DNA of 64,000 bases from Liolophura sinensis (lineage: Eukaryota; Mollusca; Polyplacophora; Chitonida; Chitonidae): assembly GCF_032854445.1 (NCBI RefSeq), contig NC_088295.1, forward strand, positions 45,681,385 through 45,745,384. The letters run 5' to 3'. Under the pieces are notes generated by a model. That model was given only the letters and a program-made list of their open reading frames with translations. It was not told where the DNA came from and searched no databases. Made by a program: the position numbers and the translations under genes. Shown one piece after another: positions 11,650 through 24,726 of the stretch. The number at the start of each line of letters is the position of its first letter. Positions within the stretch are counted from its first letter, which is position 1.

Positions 11650-12250
11650 TTAATCTGTTAATTTCAACAGAAATTCTGTTGTCTGAGTGATGTTGGAATG
11701 TATTCTGTTATTGTAACAGATTATTACATATAACACACATATTCTATTAACTCAACATAAGTGAGTGAGTGAGTGCTTGGGGTTTAACGTCGTACTCAAC
11801 AATTTTTCAGTCATATGACGACGAAGGAATCATTAGGGTGCATGTACGTGTAATGTGCCTCCTTGTTGCAGGACGGATTTCCACCGCTCTTTTATTTAGT
11901 GCTGCTTCACTGAGACGACTTACCGAAGGCAAGTAAGCCGCCCCGCCCGAGCCATTATACTGATACGGGTCAACCAGTCGTTGCACTATCCCCTTCCTGC
12001 TGAACACCAAGCGAGGAAGTTACAACTTCCTCTTTTAAAGTCTTAGGTGTGACTCGATCAAGGATTAATCCTGGATCTACCGGTCCCGAAGCGGACGCTC
12101 TACCAACTGTGCTATCCGGGCCGGTCAACTCAACATAAAGATTCAGTTGCATTCACATTATGTTGAATATGACAGAGTAGTATGTTACAATAACAGAATA
12201 CACTCTAGCATCATTCAGAGAACAGAATTTCTGTTAAAATTAACAGATTA
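11650..12250. mobile_element. Palindromic (MITE/foldback-like) element split by a SINE
   Basis: Left arm 11650..11717 and right arm 12183..12250 are inverted copies of 68 nt with about six mismatches (TAATCTGTTAATTT, ACAGAAATTCTGTT, GTATTCTGTTATTGTAACA). The original centre is interrupted by the SINE-B at 11760..12126, flanked by a direct repeat AACTCAACATAA. The transposon superfamily is unknown. Confidence 0.8.
11760..12126 (-). mobile_element. SINE family B, full length, nested insertion
   Basis: Runs from (GTGA)n GCTTGGGGTTTAACGTCG to CTATCCGGGCCGG on the plus strand. A 12-bp target-site duplication AACTCAACATAA is visible on both sides, dating it after the palindromic host element. Confidence 0.92.
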
Positions 12251-12524
12251 ATTTAACAGAGTGTAGGGCCCTAAAATCGTTCATTCAGATTCTGACTTCA
12301 GTCAGTAATGGTTTTCGGTGTACATCCAAGCAGATCATATATCTGAAGAATATCTATGGTTAGTCTGTGCATGTGTACCGTCTAGAAAGTGTCGTGGGCC
12401 AACGTCTCACGTGTATACCACACAGCAATTGCATTTGTCTCAGGAAATTAAATTCACCAAATTAATATCTGACAAATAGATGATCCTTTTACGTTGAATA
12501 TTCAAGACTGTCCCTGGTCATATT

Positions 12525-12704
12525 CCAGCAGTACAGGCCGGTGGCCGGTGCCAGTTAATATAAAACAAGGTCCACAGGTTTCGGGCATACTTTCCGACGG
12601 AAGCCAGCACGAGCTGCAGGGACATCACAACCGTCATATTGATGAGAGACTTCTGAGTCATTCTGCTGGACTAAACACGCTAACCGCTAGGCCACGGAGG
12701 CCCC
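12525..12704 (-). mobile_element. SINE family A, old diverged copy
   Basis: GGAAGCCAGCACGAGCTG, GATGAGAGACTTCTGAGTCA and GCCACGGAGGCCCC match the head and body. The tail is unrecognisable. Confidence 0.65.
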
Positions 12705-15680
12705 CTCTCTAAGACGAAGGTAAGGAATTTGAACAGGTATGGTGAGGAAAAATATTGCTTAACCCGATACAGAGGAGGATTTAGTTAGTGTATAGTCTTC
12801 ATATTGTCTCAGTATTACATGTGTTGTAGATATTATTTTGATGGGTTGGTTGTTGTGCTGTGTAAATTATATGGACAAAAAGGCAGCTAATTAAGAAATA
12901 AAACGTAGATTGCCGTGTTCGAATCTCCCAAATAATGCACAGCAGACGGGAGTTGTCCACTGTTTAAGAGCGAAGGACCGAAGCTATAACAAATTATCAA
13001 CACAGATTCATGGAATAAAAATATTATAAATATTAAAGACATCTACTTTATGTTTAATTTTATGCAGCTACCATTAAGTATTCAAGAATTTAAAAAATAA
13101 ATCTAATTTTAAACATAGAAATAAAAACAAATTAAACACATTCACATATAAAGAAAATACACGATGGGACGGTCACGGAACACGATGGAACGGTTGCAGA
13201 ACGTGATAGGGGAACGCATATATATTAAGGCGCCGAAGAGCTCTTACGACTGTTGTTCATTGCCTCTTTCCCTGCTTGTGAAAGAAACGTATCAGGTTAG
13301 ATTACCTTATATACTCGGGCACCTCTACAGGTCTGTTCCTCAGCATACACGGGAAATCAGTGATAATTCTGCGGCGGTAATTTTAAGAATTAAAAAGCAA
13401 TAACTTTTCTTATTCCACTTGCGTTGATAATTCTGAGGTGACAAGGCGTCTGTGAATATGGGAATGACTGAAACAAGCAGATGACGAGATAAACGACCCA
13501 TGGGTTTTGCTGCTATGGGGCTGGTATACATTAAACGGTCACTCAGTGACGGTCACTCATATTATACAAGAAGCCTTAAAATGGCATCCATTAAAAGTTA
13601 CATTAGTAATCAACGTTACTTAACATTTATTGGCTATTTAGAAGAAGTAATCAAAAATTTATTAGAATTTTATTTAAAAATAAAAAGTTATTTTGGTCAT
13701 TTTGCTGGCCCCGGGGTCTGGAAATGTGGGCGGTATACCGGCAGAAACTGAAACTTTTCTAGGAAAAAGCATATTCCCAGTCAAAAAAGGAATGAAGTAA
13801 GATGCATGAAACATTACCTTTGATGTATTGATGAGGTATTTAATGAAATGTTATATTTGAGATTAATCAACAATTTCATAGAAAGTTGTAAGGACATTTT
13901 GAATATTTCAATTTGCGACGATCATCCTGGCGTATGATACAAAGACCCTAACCAAATCGTCATTCATCGGGCGATCTTTTCCAATGGACTGTAAAAAACA
14001 AAATCACACCAGGATTAGTGGTATCACAAGTCACATAATAGACTTCAGGGGATACACACCTCTGACCCACACTCGCAAACGTCGACAGTTTTAAACCTTA
14101 TGGTGGGGTTCCCACTTCCCAGGGTGGTTTTTGTTGTCCAGTTTGCCAAGTGGCTAGACAAAAGAAAATATCGATGAACCTAAGCTAGTGTACAGATGCA
14201 ACATGATATCAGTGCTTATGCAACAAAATAAAAAGCCCAATGGAATGTCTGCATATGTGGCTGTAATAAAAAACTGAGTATTGGTAAAGGATTTGACATT
14301 TCCCTCCTGTGGTATCAGAAGTCCAATAATAGACTTCAGATGATACACACACTGTCTGCAACATACTTGCCTATAACTAATTCTAATTCTTGGGTGAAGT
14401 GTTTGGTTATGTTATTGCTAATTGTTGGTTGTCCATCCGGGCATATCTGAATAAATTCCCTTCACCAACACTCCAAAATACAATCCCTGATCAGAACTAA
14501 TGAAACTAGAAGCATTAAGTTTAGGTTTACTTTTATGAAGTCTTAGAAGATAGTAATCAACTCACATTTACTAAATGGAAATATTCAAGAAGCATTAATT
14601 TTATGTTTAGTGTATGAACCTATAATTAAGTAATCAAGAATTTAAAAAATAAATAAAGAAAGAAATGGCGGTTGTCAATCTCATCTCAGCTCATCTTGTC
14701 TGCCCATCTCATCTCGGCTGTCCATCTCATCTCATCTTGGCTGGCTGTCCGTCTCGTCTCATCTTTAGGCGGGCTATCAATAGAATCTGAAATGGGGCTT
14801 GAAAAACAAAGTTAAAGAAACGAACTCTTAAAAAGTTTCTCACTTCTTCCTGAGCGAAAAACCCAATATCATGCAACGGCCAGCTTTACCAACAAATTGA
14901 CGAAGTCACAATGGGATGGCCATCACATGTGTCTTTAATACTGTTGCCATCCATCATGTATTGTTGTTTTTTTCAGTTTTAATTCATCTCCTGACCATTT
15001 ACCAGTTGTACGTAATTCCGTGTTTTCACAGCCTAGTAGATATCCAACTGTCTTTTATACTGTACTGTCACCCACCCCCTGTGTGTATATATATGCCTTC
15101 TCTTATAATTTCATTTATTCTAGAAAATGGTCCAAATAAAACCGAAATATTAAATCATGCATTGCCTTGTATCTTTTGTTGGAGCTACTACAATACTCTG
15201 CTTTATGAAGCTTATCAGTGGAAATAGAAATAGTTGTAAGTGGATGGTATATCATTGCCCAGTCAACGATAAATCTTATTTGTAATGGTGACAAATCGCT
15301 TTGTTCTTAAGCTTAAAACACATTGGCATCTCGACAAAAGATAGTAAACAGAGCCGCAGGCGCTACTGGTATGTGAATTTAAAAAGCTCTGCCTCAGGTG
15401 CTCGTCATGGCTGATTTCCAGCAGATGTGTGATGTAGAGAAATCGTAAACACACAGTGATTCCCACTTTTTATTTTACAAATAATAGTGTAAACATTTGT
15501 TACAGTCCTATAATGTGTTAAATTCAGGTTGGTATTCATCACATATGCTTCACCGTTGTTACGCGACCATCATTGTAAGTCAGTGAATACTTATGATATC
15601 CATATCTGGCGCAATGAATGAATGAATCAATAATTCAGTCAATCATTTATTTAATCTAAATCACATTCATTTCTTCACTG
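12705..15680. other. Intergenic, low-complexity patches only
   Basis: Holds a pyrimidine-rich CATCTCATCT array (about 14676-14762) and a short duplicated segment, ATAATAGACTTCAG (about 14037 and 14323). No gene is supported; the longest frame (14916-15227) is hydrophobic, AT-driven text. Confidence 0.5.
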
Positions 15681-15683
15681 CAG

Positions 15684-15999
15684 CTGTATGCCAGGCAGAT
15701 GAGACAGAAATGGTGACCAGTGCCACATGTGATATTCCTGTTCAATCAGACAGTAATGGTTCATATTTCTATGCATTCAGACCTTGCCTTCGAGAAGAGG
15801 CTCTGTTTTTGCCGGGACTGTGCGAAGTGTTCAGCCCGTTTCCATCGGAAATAAATGCGTCTTTACCATTGCATCTCCTAATCAAGTAGAAGCCAATGCA
15901 AATGTCCCCTTATATGAGGTGGAAGTGATAAGCTGTTTGCAAGGGAAAATTTGTTTTCATACTTTATCTGTAACCTTACATGTCTGTCTTTTTGCCTAA
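15684..15999 (+). pseudogene. Coding-like fragment(s) of an unknown protein
   Basis: After a good acceptor (TTCTTCACTGCAG) one frame reads VCQADETEMVTSATC, DIPVQSDSNGSYFYAF and stops at 15889. From a second acceptor-like site (15780) another frame reads GSVFAGTVRSVQPVSIGNK, CVFTIASPNQVEAN and PLYEVEVISC to 15999. Both look protein-like and overlap in different frames. A decayed gene with a one-base indel, or two alternative exons, is possible. The family is not recognised. Confidence 0.3.
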
Positions 16000-16023
16000 A
16001 CATGGTGCTTTTTCTTATTTATG

Positions 16024-16092
16024 AAAACATTTATTCGATTGTTTTTTAACGTCATACTCAAAAATTATTTTTCTCTTACACGAGTTGACGGT
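16024..16092 (-). mobile_element. SINE family A, degraded 3' fragment
   Basis: TTTATTCGATTG, TTTTAACGTCATACTCAA and CTCTTACACGA are weak matches to the family tail. Confidence 0.4.
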
Positions 16093-17880
16093 CGCTTCGC
16101 CCTCAGCAGAGAGGTTAGAGTAAGAAAACATGACTGATAGGATCAGATGTCTGTATAATGTGACTTGGTGGGTTGCCATGTCTCGTGTCTTCACCAAGAC
16201 ACTTCAGTGGTACAAGAAGGCACAGTATATGTAAACACACCAAATAAATCCTCGTCGTCATACACGCTGAAGGAAAACGTAGTAGACCACCGCCCTTTTA
16301 CAAGCACATGAGATCTGACTTCATCTTCAAGCCAGGGGTTGATGTCAGTCTGCTTAAGTAGGGGCCTACATTTTTTCGCTTCAGTTAGATGTAACCCCGG
16401 GTCATGAATCAATGAAGTGGATGTGTTTGATTGCGGGAACACCAACTACAGGACATGTAAGAACTCTGCAAATAGGAGTTCATCCCTATTAGTTACAGCG
16501 TTAGACGAAATCACGTAGGCCTATCTAAGAACTCTGGGCATACGTTTCTAACGGGCTACAATACATTTAAACACCCACAACTGCATGGTTAGCGATAGAT
16601 GAAAATATCGAATTCAAACTATTAACAGAAGTTTAACGCTACATTTGTGTCTGCTATCTGCAGGAAACCATTAATGTCATTACCAAATCAACTTTTATGA
16701 GGCTAGTTTTACCACAACATGCAAAAAGCTAATAATAACAAGCAAGGCGCGCTCGATGGCACACGAATGTATGTGACGTACTTATCGTTTGCATAAAGGC
16801 TAACTTTAATTAGAACTTTAACACGTCTGTGTATGAGACACTCGCAAAACTTGACATACACAGGTGAACGGTGATCTTAGGGAGAAAACTACATGAAATT
16901 TACACGTGTACATTCCTACAAATAGGAGTATATTCCTTTTAGTTACAGCGTTAGAGGAAATCACCGTACAACACTTGAGTCGGTCGGTTCGTGTGGGCCG
17001 CCGGGTACACTAAAATACAGATTCACCTTGCGGACACGGACTTTCCTATTACACATTTATACAAGTACTGTATTTACAGGCAGATCAATCTAGTCAGACT
17101 CTCACATAGATCCCTATTCCCTCTCGCAGTCTTTATAATTTCTAGCTGACACGCGCCATGCTCGTACTATGCTGAACTCCTGCTCTCAATAAAGTCGACT
17201 ACCAAGCTCATTCAGTTTCACATTTTAGTTAGTGATGAGTGACTGTCTTACCATAGACAATGGCATTACACATTATCTTAGACTCATGTAATATTACTGG
17301 TATGTAATGACATTACTAACTGTATCCAGTTATAAATCTGTGTATTTAGCTTAAACACACATTTACAGGGGTTACATACACTGAGATACAGCATTTCACA
17401 AGGACATTAATCTGTGTTACAGTTACTATACAGGTTACAGATCTTCTGAAACATACTGTTCTTATGACGGAGCATTCTAAATGCATGCACATGGTAAAAT
17501 AGTATTGTAGCGGTTCAGATGTTGTTGGTATTTGTCTTATGTGCTCCTTGTTTCTTATGATGTCTTCTCAAGCATGCAGGTACCTATGAGTGCGACACCA
17601 TTCAATCACTTTCATCCTGTTTGATATTTAACGTGCCGAGCGAAGCTTGTTAAATGAACAAACGAATCAGGATTCTTTCCCCTGAACTCGGAGACGCCGC
17701 TACTATTTGGATCCGATTTCATAACATTCCTGAACTCGGGCTATTGTCCAGTATGACTTACGCATGAGATTTGAAATTCGTCTACGAAATGAAAGTTCTC
17801 CAACAACAGATTTTCAGTGAATCAGATGATGAATGTTTATTATGACGAGGGAGGCATCAGCAGTTGACAACAAGTACCAA
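16093..17880. other. Intergenic, one short duplicated segment
   Basis: AAATAGGAGT followed by TTAGTTACAGCGTTAGA occurs near 16470 and again near 16920. No gene supported. Confidence 0.45.
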
Positions 17881-17882
17881 AC

Positions 17883-17995
17883 AGTTGAGTGTCATATGAT
17901 ACAGAGTCTCAGTTAAGTGTCATATGATACAGAGTTTCAGTTAAGTGTCATATGGGACAGAGTCCCAGATGAGTGTCATATGAGGCAAAGTCTCA
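17883..17995. repeat. Tandem repeat, about 30 bp x 4
   Basis: GTGTCATATGATACAGAG and variants (GGGACAGAG, AGGCAAAG) recur four times. Confidence 0.8.
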
Positions 17996-18343
17996 CAAGA
18001 CTCTTGTCTCAAATTATGATGCCAAAGTTCAGTTGATTTATTCTGGTATATAGTCCACTGTGGTCCACTTTTGATATCTCAGATAATTTCTACTTGCATG
18101 GCACTGGAGCTGGATTCCCAGGTTTCGTGAGACTGGAGGGTCCCAGAATTTTGGGACTGGGAAAAGTCTCATGAGACTCCTGCTTCAAATTATGGTACCA
18201 AAGTTCAGTTGATTTACTCTGGTATATAGTCTCTGTGGTCCACTTTTGATATCTCAGACAAGTTCCACTTGTTTGAGCCTGGAGCTGGATTCTTAGGTAT
18301 CGTGAGACTGATGAGTCCCAGAATTTTGGGACTGGGAAAATTC
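17990..18343. repeat. Tandem duplication, about 175 bp x 2
   Basis: Two copies share AAAGTTCAGTTGATTTA, CTGGTATATAGTC, TGTGGTCCACTTTTGATATC, GGAGCTGGATTC and CCCAGAATTTTGGGACTGG. It directly abuts the 30-bp array. Confidence 0.85.
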
Positions 18344-20900
18344 CCAGATTTTTGACACTATTCCCGGCTTCCTGGGACCAAGTGTCAACTGTCTCTGAAT
18401 TCCCAAACTGGATCACAAAACACTTTTCCTGACACTGGGACTATTTCCCAATTGACGGTACAAGAATTTTCCCACTCTTAATGAAATAGCTACTTACTGC
18501 GAATGATTATCAGCAATTTGGTGACTACTCTCGGCAAATTCCAAGGCCATCTGCAGACGCTGGAAAATCCGCCTATTTATACATTTCCACATGGTGTGGG
18601 AGGAGCCATGAACCGAATCAGGAGACTCTGATTGGTCACAAGAGACATTTTTGACAGTTTGTAAACACAGATGACACGATGACGTCATCGCGATCGCAAC
18701 CAAGAACTCCAACATAATGGCTTTGTTTTGAAGTCAAAATGTAAATGTCAGTGTCTGAAAAGTCCATATTTTTATCCATATTACTCAAAAAGTATAAGCA
18801 ATTTCCACACAAGGGTATTAAATGATAAATTCCTTTTCAAACTGTGGTGGGAAAATCCTGGTCCGCTTTCTAAAAGCCTGTAAGTGCGGGTTCTACAGAC
18901 ACCCTAATGACCATAAATGTACAAAAATGGCAGCAACACAAACTTCTGCTTTCGAGGTTGAACTGAGGACAATGCATATCATATTTTATGTGTGAAACAG
19001 GAACGAAAATAGAAGGTAAATACTTCCAGATAATGCAATGGCATAGAATTTCGTAACTTCTACATTATCATCATTACATTACTGAAAAATACTTATAATT
19101 ATCCCAAATATGTAGGAACGCCGATACTACAACAACAACAACATCACTCGTCCATGAAACAGATAAACGTAAGTTTAAAACTTCCTACGAGAATAAATGA
19201 ACGCTATATTGTCAAAATATTGACTTTGTAAATTAATTAGTATGGCCTCAGATAACGATCTTAACAAAACTTCCGTGAAAATTCATTACTTCCTTAAATT
19301 CCGCAACAGTATTTACCATCTGTGATTGACAGGTTGAGACAACTGGTCACACAATAGTCACCCAGTACATGGACCTATAAACTTCACAAATAAAAACCAG
19401 TTACAACAGGTACTAGCAAAATCTCATATCATTGTCACACAACTTTTATCATGAAACATGTATTGGATTATTTAAGCCATACAAGTTATCAATCTGTGCT
19501 TAGTAACTTGCAAAGTATTTATGTGACCTAAAGAAATAAATTCTGAACGACAATCATTTAATATTTAGAATACAAAACGACTTAAATAAGTTTGTACGCT
19601 GTGGATCCGGAAACTTTCCCGTCACACATTATTACACACACTGTCATGCGCAGATATTGCCTGGCAACACACAGTAACAACCTGACCCACTTTACCGCAA
19701 CAAGAAAGATGTAAAAATAAGTGTTCACATACCCTGACATTGTCCCAGGACTGAGCCCTCCCGTACCCACCCGAACACAATTTTGTGGCAGCACAATGAC
19801 TGCTACAAATTAGGTGAAAACTAGGTACAGCATGATGATACAGCGACAAGATACGTTTCATCCGCGTCACAACTGGCAAGATGGCGCCCCCAGATACGGG
19901 AGTTCCCACAACTATCCACGTGGTCTTAGGCCGTTTAGCCTACTCCAATAAGGACATAAAACACATAACTGCTACTGTTGAGGAACCAGGTTTTATTATC
20001 AATATTTAGCCGTGTAAAACAATACATCTATTATACAGCTGTGTGTACCATTCGTTAAACTACGAAACAGGGAAACAATACCATTCTGCTTACCAACTTT
20101 TCTAACAGCGACACCTTTTCTACTCGCCACACAATGAGGTAGCAGGTTCGAACCCAGCTTATGCGGATTCTTTTGAGGCTTTAGTCAGAAGTTTCGGGGC
20201 TTTTGATGAAAGGCCATGGCTTTCTCCGGACAGTCCGACTTCCTTCACCCTTTTACCTGGTAGCCGTGGGATAAATTGAAAGATCACGGTGTCAAAGTAA
20301 GTTTATAATTGATACATACACGTCAAGAACGCAACAAACCTGGCATGGAAGCAGTTCTGCTTCCCTTACTAAACTGAATATCTCATTCAAAGATTCATTC
20401 ATGATGCCTGTAATAGTCTTCTTCAGGAAGACATGCTCATCTTTCAATCTTTTGATGGAACAAAAAAATCATAGGAGTTCAGAAGTTATTGCCACCGTAC
20501 CAGCAGCATGTTATGCAGTGCTATCTGACAGTAGTTACTACACTTGTAAGACATACATAGACATGTCGGATATATGTGCCATCGGGCTGAATTGTTGATC
20601 AGTTGATTGATTACAATCATGTAACAGTACTACTGTGTTTCCATGGTGATTATGGTACGGACGAATGCGCATAAGAACTGGGGTATGGAACCTAATCCTT
20701 ACTTTGGGTGTCATGTCTGTTGTCATGTTTGGTGTTCTCCACATGATGCTTCTGTGAGGCAGCATAATTCAGATGGCGGTATATGGTGACGGAACTCGAT
20801 AAACGAATGAAGACTGACGTCACATGACGAACATATGCAATGTTTTTTCAACTCTTGCTATTAATAGTTTACTATATTAAGCAACGCTGAGAGGGAATTC
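18344..20900. other. Intergenic, no feature recognised
   Basis: AT-rich single-copy-looking sequence. Short open frames lack splice context or recognisable motifs. Confidence 0.45.
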
Positions 20901-20913
20901 AGTATAGTCTACT

Positions 20914-21273
20914 TTAGTGAGTGAGGGTGTGAGTGGTTGCTTAGGGTTTAACGTCGTGGCTCAACAATTTTTCAGTCATATGACGACGAGGAATCCTTAG
21001 GGTGTATGTGATGTGCCTCCTTGTTGCAGGACGGATTTCCACCGCCCTTTTATCTAGTGCTGCTTCACTGAAACGACTTACCGAAGGCAAGTAAGCAGCC
21101 CCGCCCGAGTCATTATACTGATACGGTCGTTGCACTATCCCCTTCATGCTGAACGCCAAGCGAGAAGTTACAACTTCCTCTTTTAAAGTCTTAGGTGTGA
21201 CTCGACCCAGGATTGATCCCGGATCTAGAACTCTCTGAAGCGGACACTCTATCAACTGTGTTATCAGGGCCGT
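20914..21273 (-). mobile_element. SINE family B, near full length
   Basis: Complete from GTGAGTGGTTGCTTAGGG to TTATCAGGGCCG. AATTCAGT occurs on both sides (20897 and 21275) and may be the target duplication. A 9-nt in-frame deletion removes part of the recurring open frame. Confidence 0.88.
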
Positions 21274-21530
21274 AATTCAGTTTGTATGTGTATGTACTAT
21301 ATAGCCAGAAAGCAATGTAATGCTGCTTTAGGGACACCTTTGAAAAGGAATAGGTGTTACATTAAAACACAAATCAGAAATCAAAAGAATCAAAATGGAT
21401 TAGAAATTTTACGAACGAAATTTTTTTTAAATTTAAGAAAAGCTTATAACACATTTACAACTTTAAAGTTGAGACTTGACTTGTGGAAACTTTGGACTGA
21501 TTAAATTTAAGGCGTTTTCATATACCTTAC

Positions 21531-21597
21531 GTACTTATACTGTAAGTGTACCTATACTGCAAGTGTACCTGCACTGTAAGCGTACATTTGCTGTATG
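21531..21597. repeat. Tandem repeat, about 21 bp x 3
   Basis: ACTGTAAGTGTACCTAT, ACTGCAAGTGTACCTGC and ACTGTAAGCGTACATT are successive copies. Confidence 0.7.
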
Positions 21598-23384
21598 TAT
21601 ATATGAGAAAGCGTGCATCCTTCCGTCATCAATGCATTGTATGTACACTATCTAACATGTAAATATGCTAAATGTAGTAAATCGACCTTTGGGCAATTTC
21701 TGAAGGCCTACAAGTCCTGTTTTTGATAGCACAGCTCAACAGTTTTCATCGTAAGCCTATGTTCAGTGTGTATATAACCCTTTTCGTTCAGCAATTTTCT
21801 AAGTTTTCTGCCACGTGATCCCCAATATGGGGAATAGCGCTTTTAAGCACTGTTTTGGTAATTTATGACAAAAGTATACGTCACAGGAGAAACAAAGACC
21901 AGATTCGCGATCAGTACGTCAAACTACGTCAAATAACATGGCTAGAATCTCCAAATTCCAATTTTTCCCCAGTTGACAAAACATGCGCTATTTCAGCAAA
22001 AACACTCTACTTTATTCACACATTACATTCTTTTTCTTTAAAAATAGTTGTTGTGCTAAATTTGAAGTCAGTCCGACATGGAGTTCTGCAGTTTGACCAT
22101 AATCACGTGGGTCATTTGTTTTGACTGGTTGAAAACTTAATACCTCTTAACATCTTTAAGAAATTTTCATCAAACTTATTAAATTGCTGTACTACATATT
22201 CCCTAGTAAAGAACAAAAACCTTCACATATTTCACTGACCTTGAGCTGAGTAGTTTTAAGGTTCTTCTGGCTTGCGCTTCCATTACCTTGCAAACAATCT
22301 CTCTCCATCAACCGTTCTAATAGTTTTAAAAATTCCTGTCTAAAACGGAAATATTTCCAGGTGTAGTGATTGGAAGCTTTGGTCTAGTGCTTTTCAAACG
22401 CTTAATCGAACGAGATGCCGTTTCAAACCCGACCATGTAAAGGGAACTTTTAGGTTTCCCAGTTCTGACAGCCTGTCCATCTGTACAGGAAAGCGTCCAT
22501 TCAAACTTTTATTTGTCTTGCACCAATATGATGTAGTTAATCTGTATGTAACACTATACCGGAAGTTCGTTAGTAACTTGCTAAAGGTCCGGGTTTGCGC
22601 AGAGCACTTTAGATTCTATAAAAGGCGGCCACCTGTCATTAATATGTTTGTACACCAAATTAGGGTGGCATTTGCAATGCCAAACAAACATATTGCAAAC
22701 GGAAGATACAAAACACAGTGAAATTGCTGATCTGGAAAACCTATATGAAAGGCTAATGTGTGATAGGCTATTGCGGGTCTTTAAGGCCCTTATATCAACT
22801 AAGTACTAAAACAGTCTCAAGCTAAGAATAAAATCTGTGGTTGAATCAAAATGTAATGTAAAGTGTATTTTTTTTTAAATAAAGCACATACACGCTTTCA
22901 AAAAGGGTGTTTCAAATGTTTTTCGTGGTGGATATGTCTCTTTAAAGAAAATTTTTAGAAAATGAAGCATGCAGCTGTCCGGCGCAAAGGCTCTTCGTCT
23001 TAGTTAAATGTACTTCATCGTTTCTTCTTCTGAATGAAAACGAGTCTCATATATGAATAACTGGTCACGTGACTGTGCATTGTCGTCAGCTACATACCAT
23101 TTCACGTTACAGTATGCAATACCTTTCCCGGATGTACATTTGTAAATTTTTGCTTTCATTTAGCTACTTTTCCTGAGCTATTAGACACTATCTCCTTTGA
23201 CGGGATCCAACACTTTCCGAACGCACATTTGCATAGGCCTACCTGTTTCTTTGTCCCGCTTTCTTGGGGTAAAAGGTAAATACTTTCTTCGAACTTTGCC
23301 CTAAGTGCTTCCACAACATGCACTATTGTGCTATGGCATTTTAAGTTCTATCCTGTCTATTACCTTATTGTCTTATTTTAAAAC
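21598..23384. other. Intergenic, no feature recognised
   Basis: AT-rich, no repeat array, tRNA or exon signature recognised. Confidence 0.45.
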
Positions 23385-23548
23385 TCGGTCGATGTGAGTT
23401 CAAGTCCAGTTCATGCTTGCTGCAACCTGCGGATGGTCGTGGGTTCCCCTGGGTCTTTACCGGTTTCATTCCCACATTAAGGCTAGCCGCCATTGTTTAA
23501 GTGAAATACTGTTGAGTGAGATGTAATACACCAATCAAACAAAAAAAT
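23385..23548 (+). mobile_element. SINE family A, 5'-truncated, diverged
   Basis: GTGAGTTCAAGTCCAG (B box), CCTGCGGATGGTCGTGGG and the tail ACACCAATCAAAC are present. Confidence 0.78.
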
Positions 23549-23697
23549 ATTTAAAACATAAAATCGGATTAAGACTGATTCAGACCGTTCGACAATTACA
23601 CAAAGAGATAGAACGTATATACTCTGACAAAAACAATTTACTCAGATCATTAATTTGCTCAGCATTTAACAACACATTCAAATAATATTAAAATTAG

Positions 23698-23955
23698 AGA
23701 GTGAGTGAATGAGTGCTTGGGGTTTAACGTCGTACTTAACAATTTTTCAGCCATATGACGACGAAGGAATCCTTAGAGTGCATGTTATGTGCCTCCTTGT
23801 TGTAGGACGGATTTCCACCGCTCTTTTATCTAGTGCTGTTTCAATGAGACGCCTTCCCGAAGGTAAGTAAGCCGCTCCGCCCCAGCCATTCTCCTGATAC
23901 GGGTCAAGCAGTTGTTGCACCATCCCCTTCATGCTGAACGCAAGCAAGGAAGTTA
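23698..23955 (-). mobile_element. SINE family B, lacking the tRNA-like head
   Basis: Tail and body (GCTTGGGGTTTAACGTCG to CCTTCATGCTGAACGC) are present; the head beyond AAGGAAGTTAC is missing, as in 5'-truncated insertion. Confidence 0.88.
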
Positions 23956-24043
23956 CATAAAATTGGAGAGGAATATTGTGTACATGCATGTGTCTATAAC
24001 CTGGCTAATTTCCTTGTCTTTTAGCTGCGATGAGTAGCTATAT

Positions 24044-24063
24044 TTGGGGGGGGGGGGGGGGGC
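24044..24063. repeat. Poly(G) run
   Basis: About 18 consecutive G residues; a difficult place for sequencing and a possible G-quadruplex. Confidence 0.8.
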
Positions 24064-24153
24064 GGTGTTGGTACTGTCATTTTTACTAGTTCTTGGTGTC
24101 CTGGTGCATTTTACAATTGCTCAGTCGTAGCATCTTGTGGCTGAAGAAGGATC

Positions 24154-24462
24154 CATACTCCTTACAGCGCATGCGCCCTTCTCTACATTCGCTTTACATT
24201 ACTGCCAAATCTCTAGCAAATTTTTGTTCAGTGTGGGTTATGGTGATGAGGAAGGAATTAATGTCATAAAACATAAACAATCTGTCTCAAGCTTTGTTGG
24301 TAATAACACTTAATACATATGTGTTCTCTTCATCTAAAGCATACACCGGTACAACGTGATTCTAAGCAACAACTGAAACAATTGTATTGATAAATGCTGA
24401 TTAAATAGTTCCGCACGAGGACACAAGAGGTGAGGCCAAGCTTACACGAGCCTATGTGAGTC
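24154..24462. repeat. Dispersed repeat, copy 2
   Basis: Counterpart of 4794..5135, in the same orientation, ending just before a SINE-B. Confidence 0.65.
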
Positions 24463-24496
24463 GCATCAGGGTGGCAATGATTTTAAGCGAGCGTAG

Positions 24497-24726
24497 AGTG
24501 AGTAAATGCTTGGGGTTTAACATCGCACTTTACAATTTTTCACTCATATGACGGCGACGTCCTCAGAGTGTATGTACGCGTAATGTGCCTCCTTGTTGCA
24601 GGACGGGTTCTCACCGCTCTTTTATCTGGTGCTGCTTCGCTGAGACGACTTACAGAAGGCAAGTAACTTCCTCTTTTACAGTCTCAGGTGTGACCCTGAA
24701 TCTACCGCTTCCCAAAGCGAGCGTAG
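24497..24726 (-). mobile_element. SINE family B, internally deleted
   Basis: Tail and body continue to ACAGAAGGCAAGTAA, then skip to CTTCCTCTTTTACAGTC and a short head remnant. Confidence 0.82.

Noticed and set aside
14916-15227. 103-codon hydrophobic open frame
   Set aside because: Hydrophobicity follows from T-rich sequence; no conserved pattern or exon signals.
16191-16445. 84-codon minus-strand open frame with exon-like text
   Set aside because: An acceptor-like CTGTAG exists but no donor or neighbouring exon; not enough to call.
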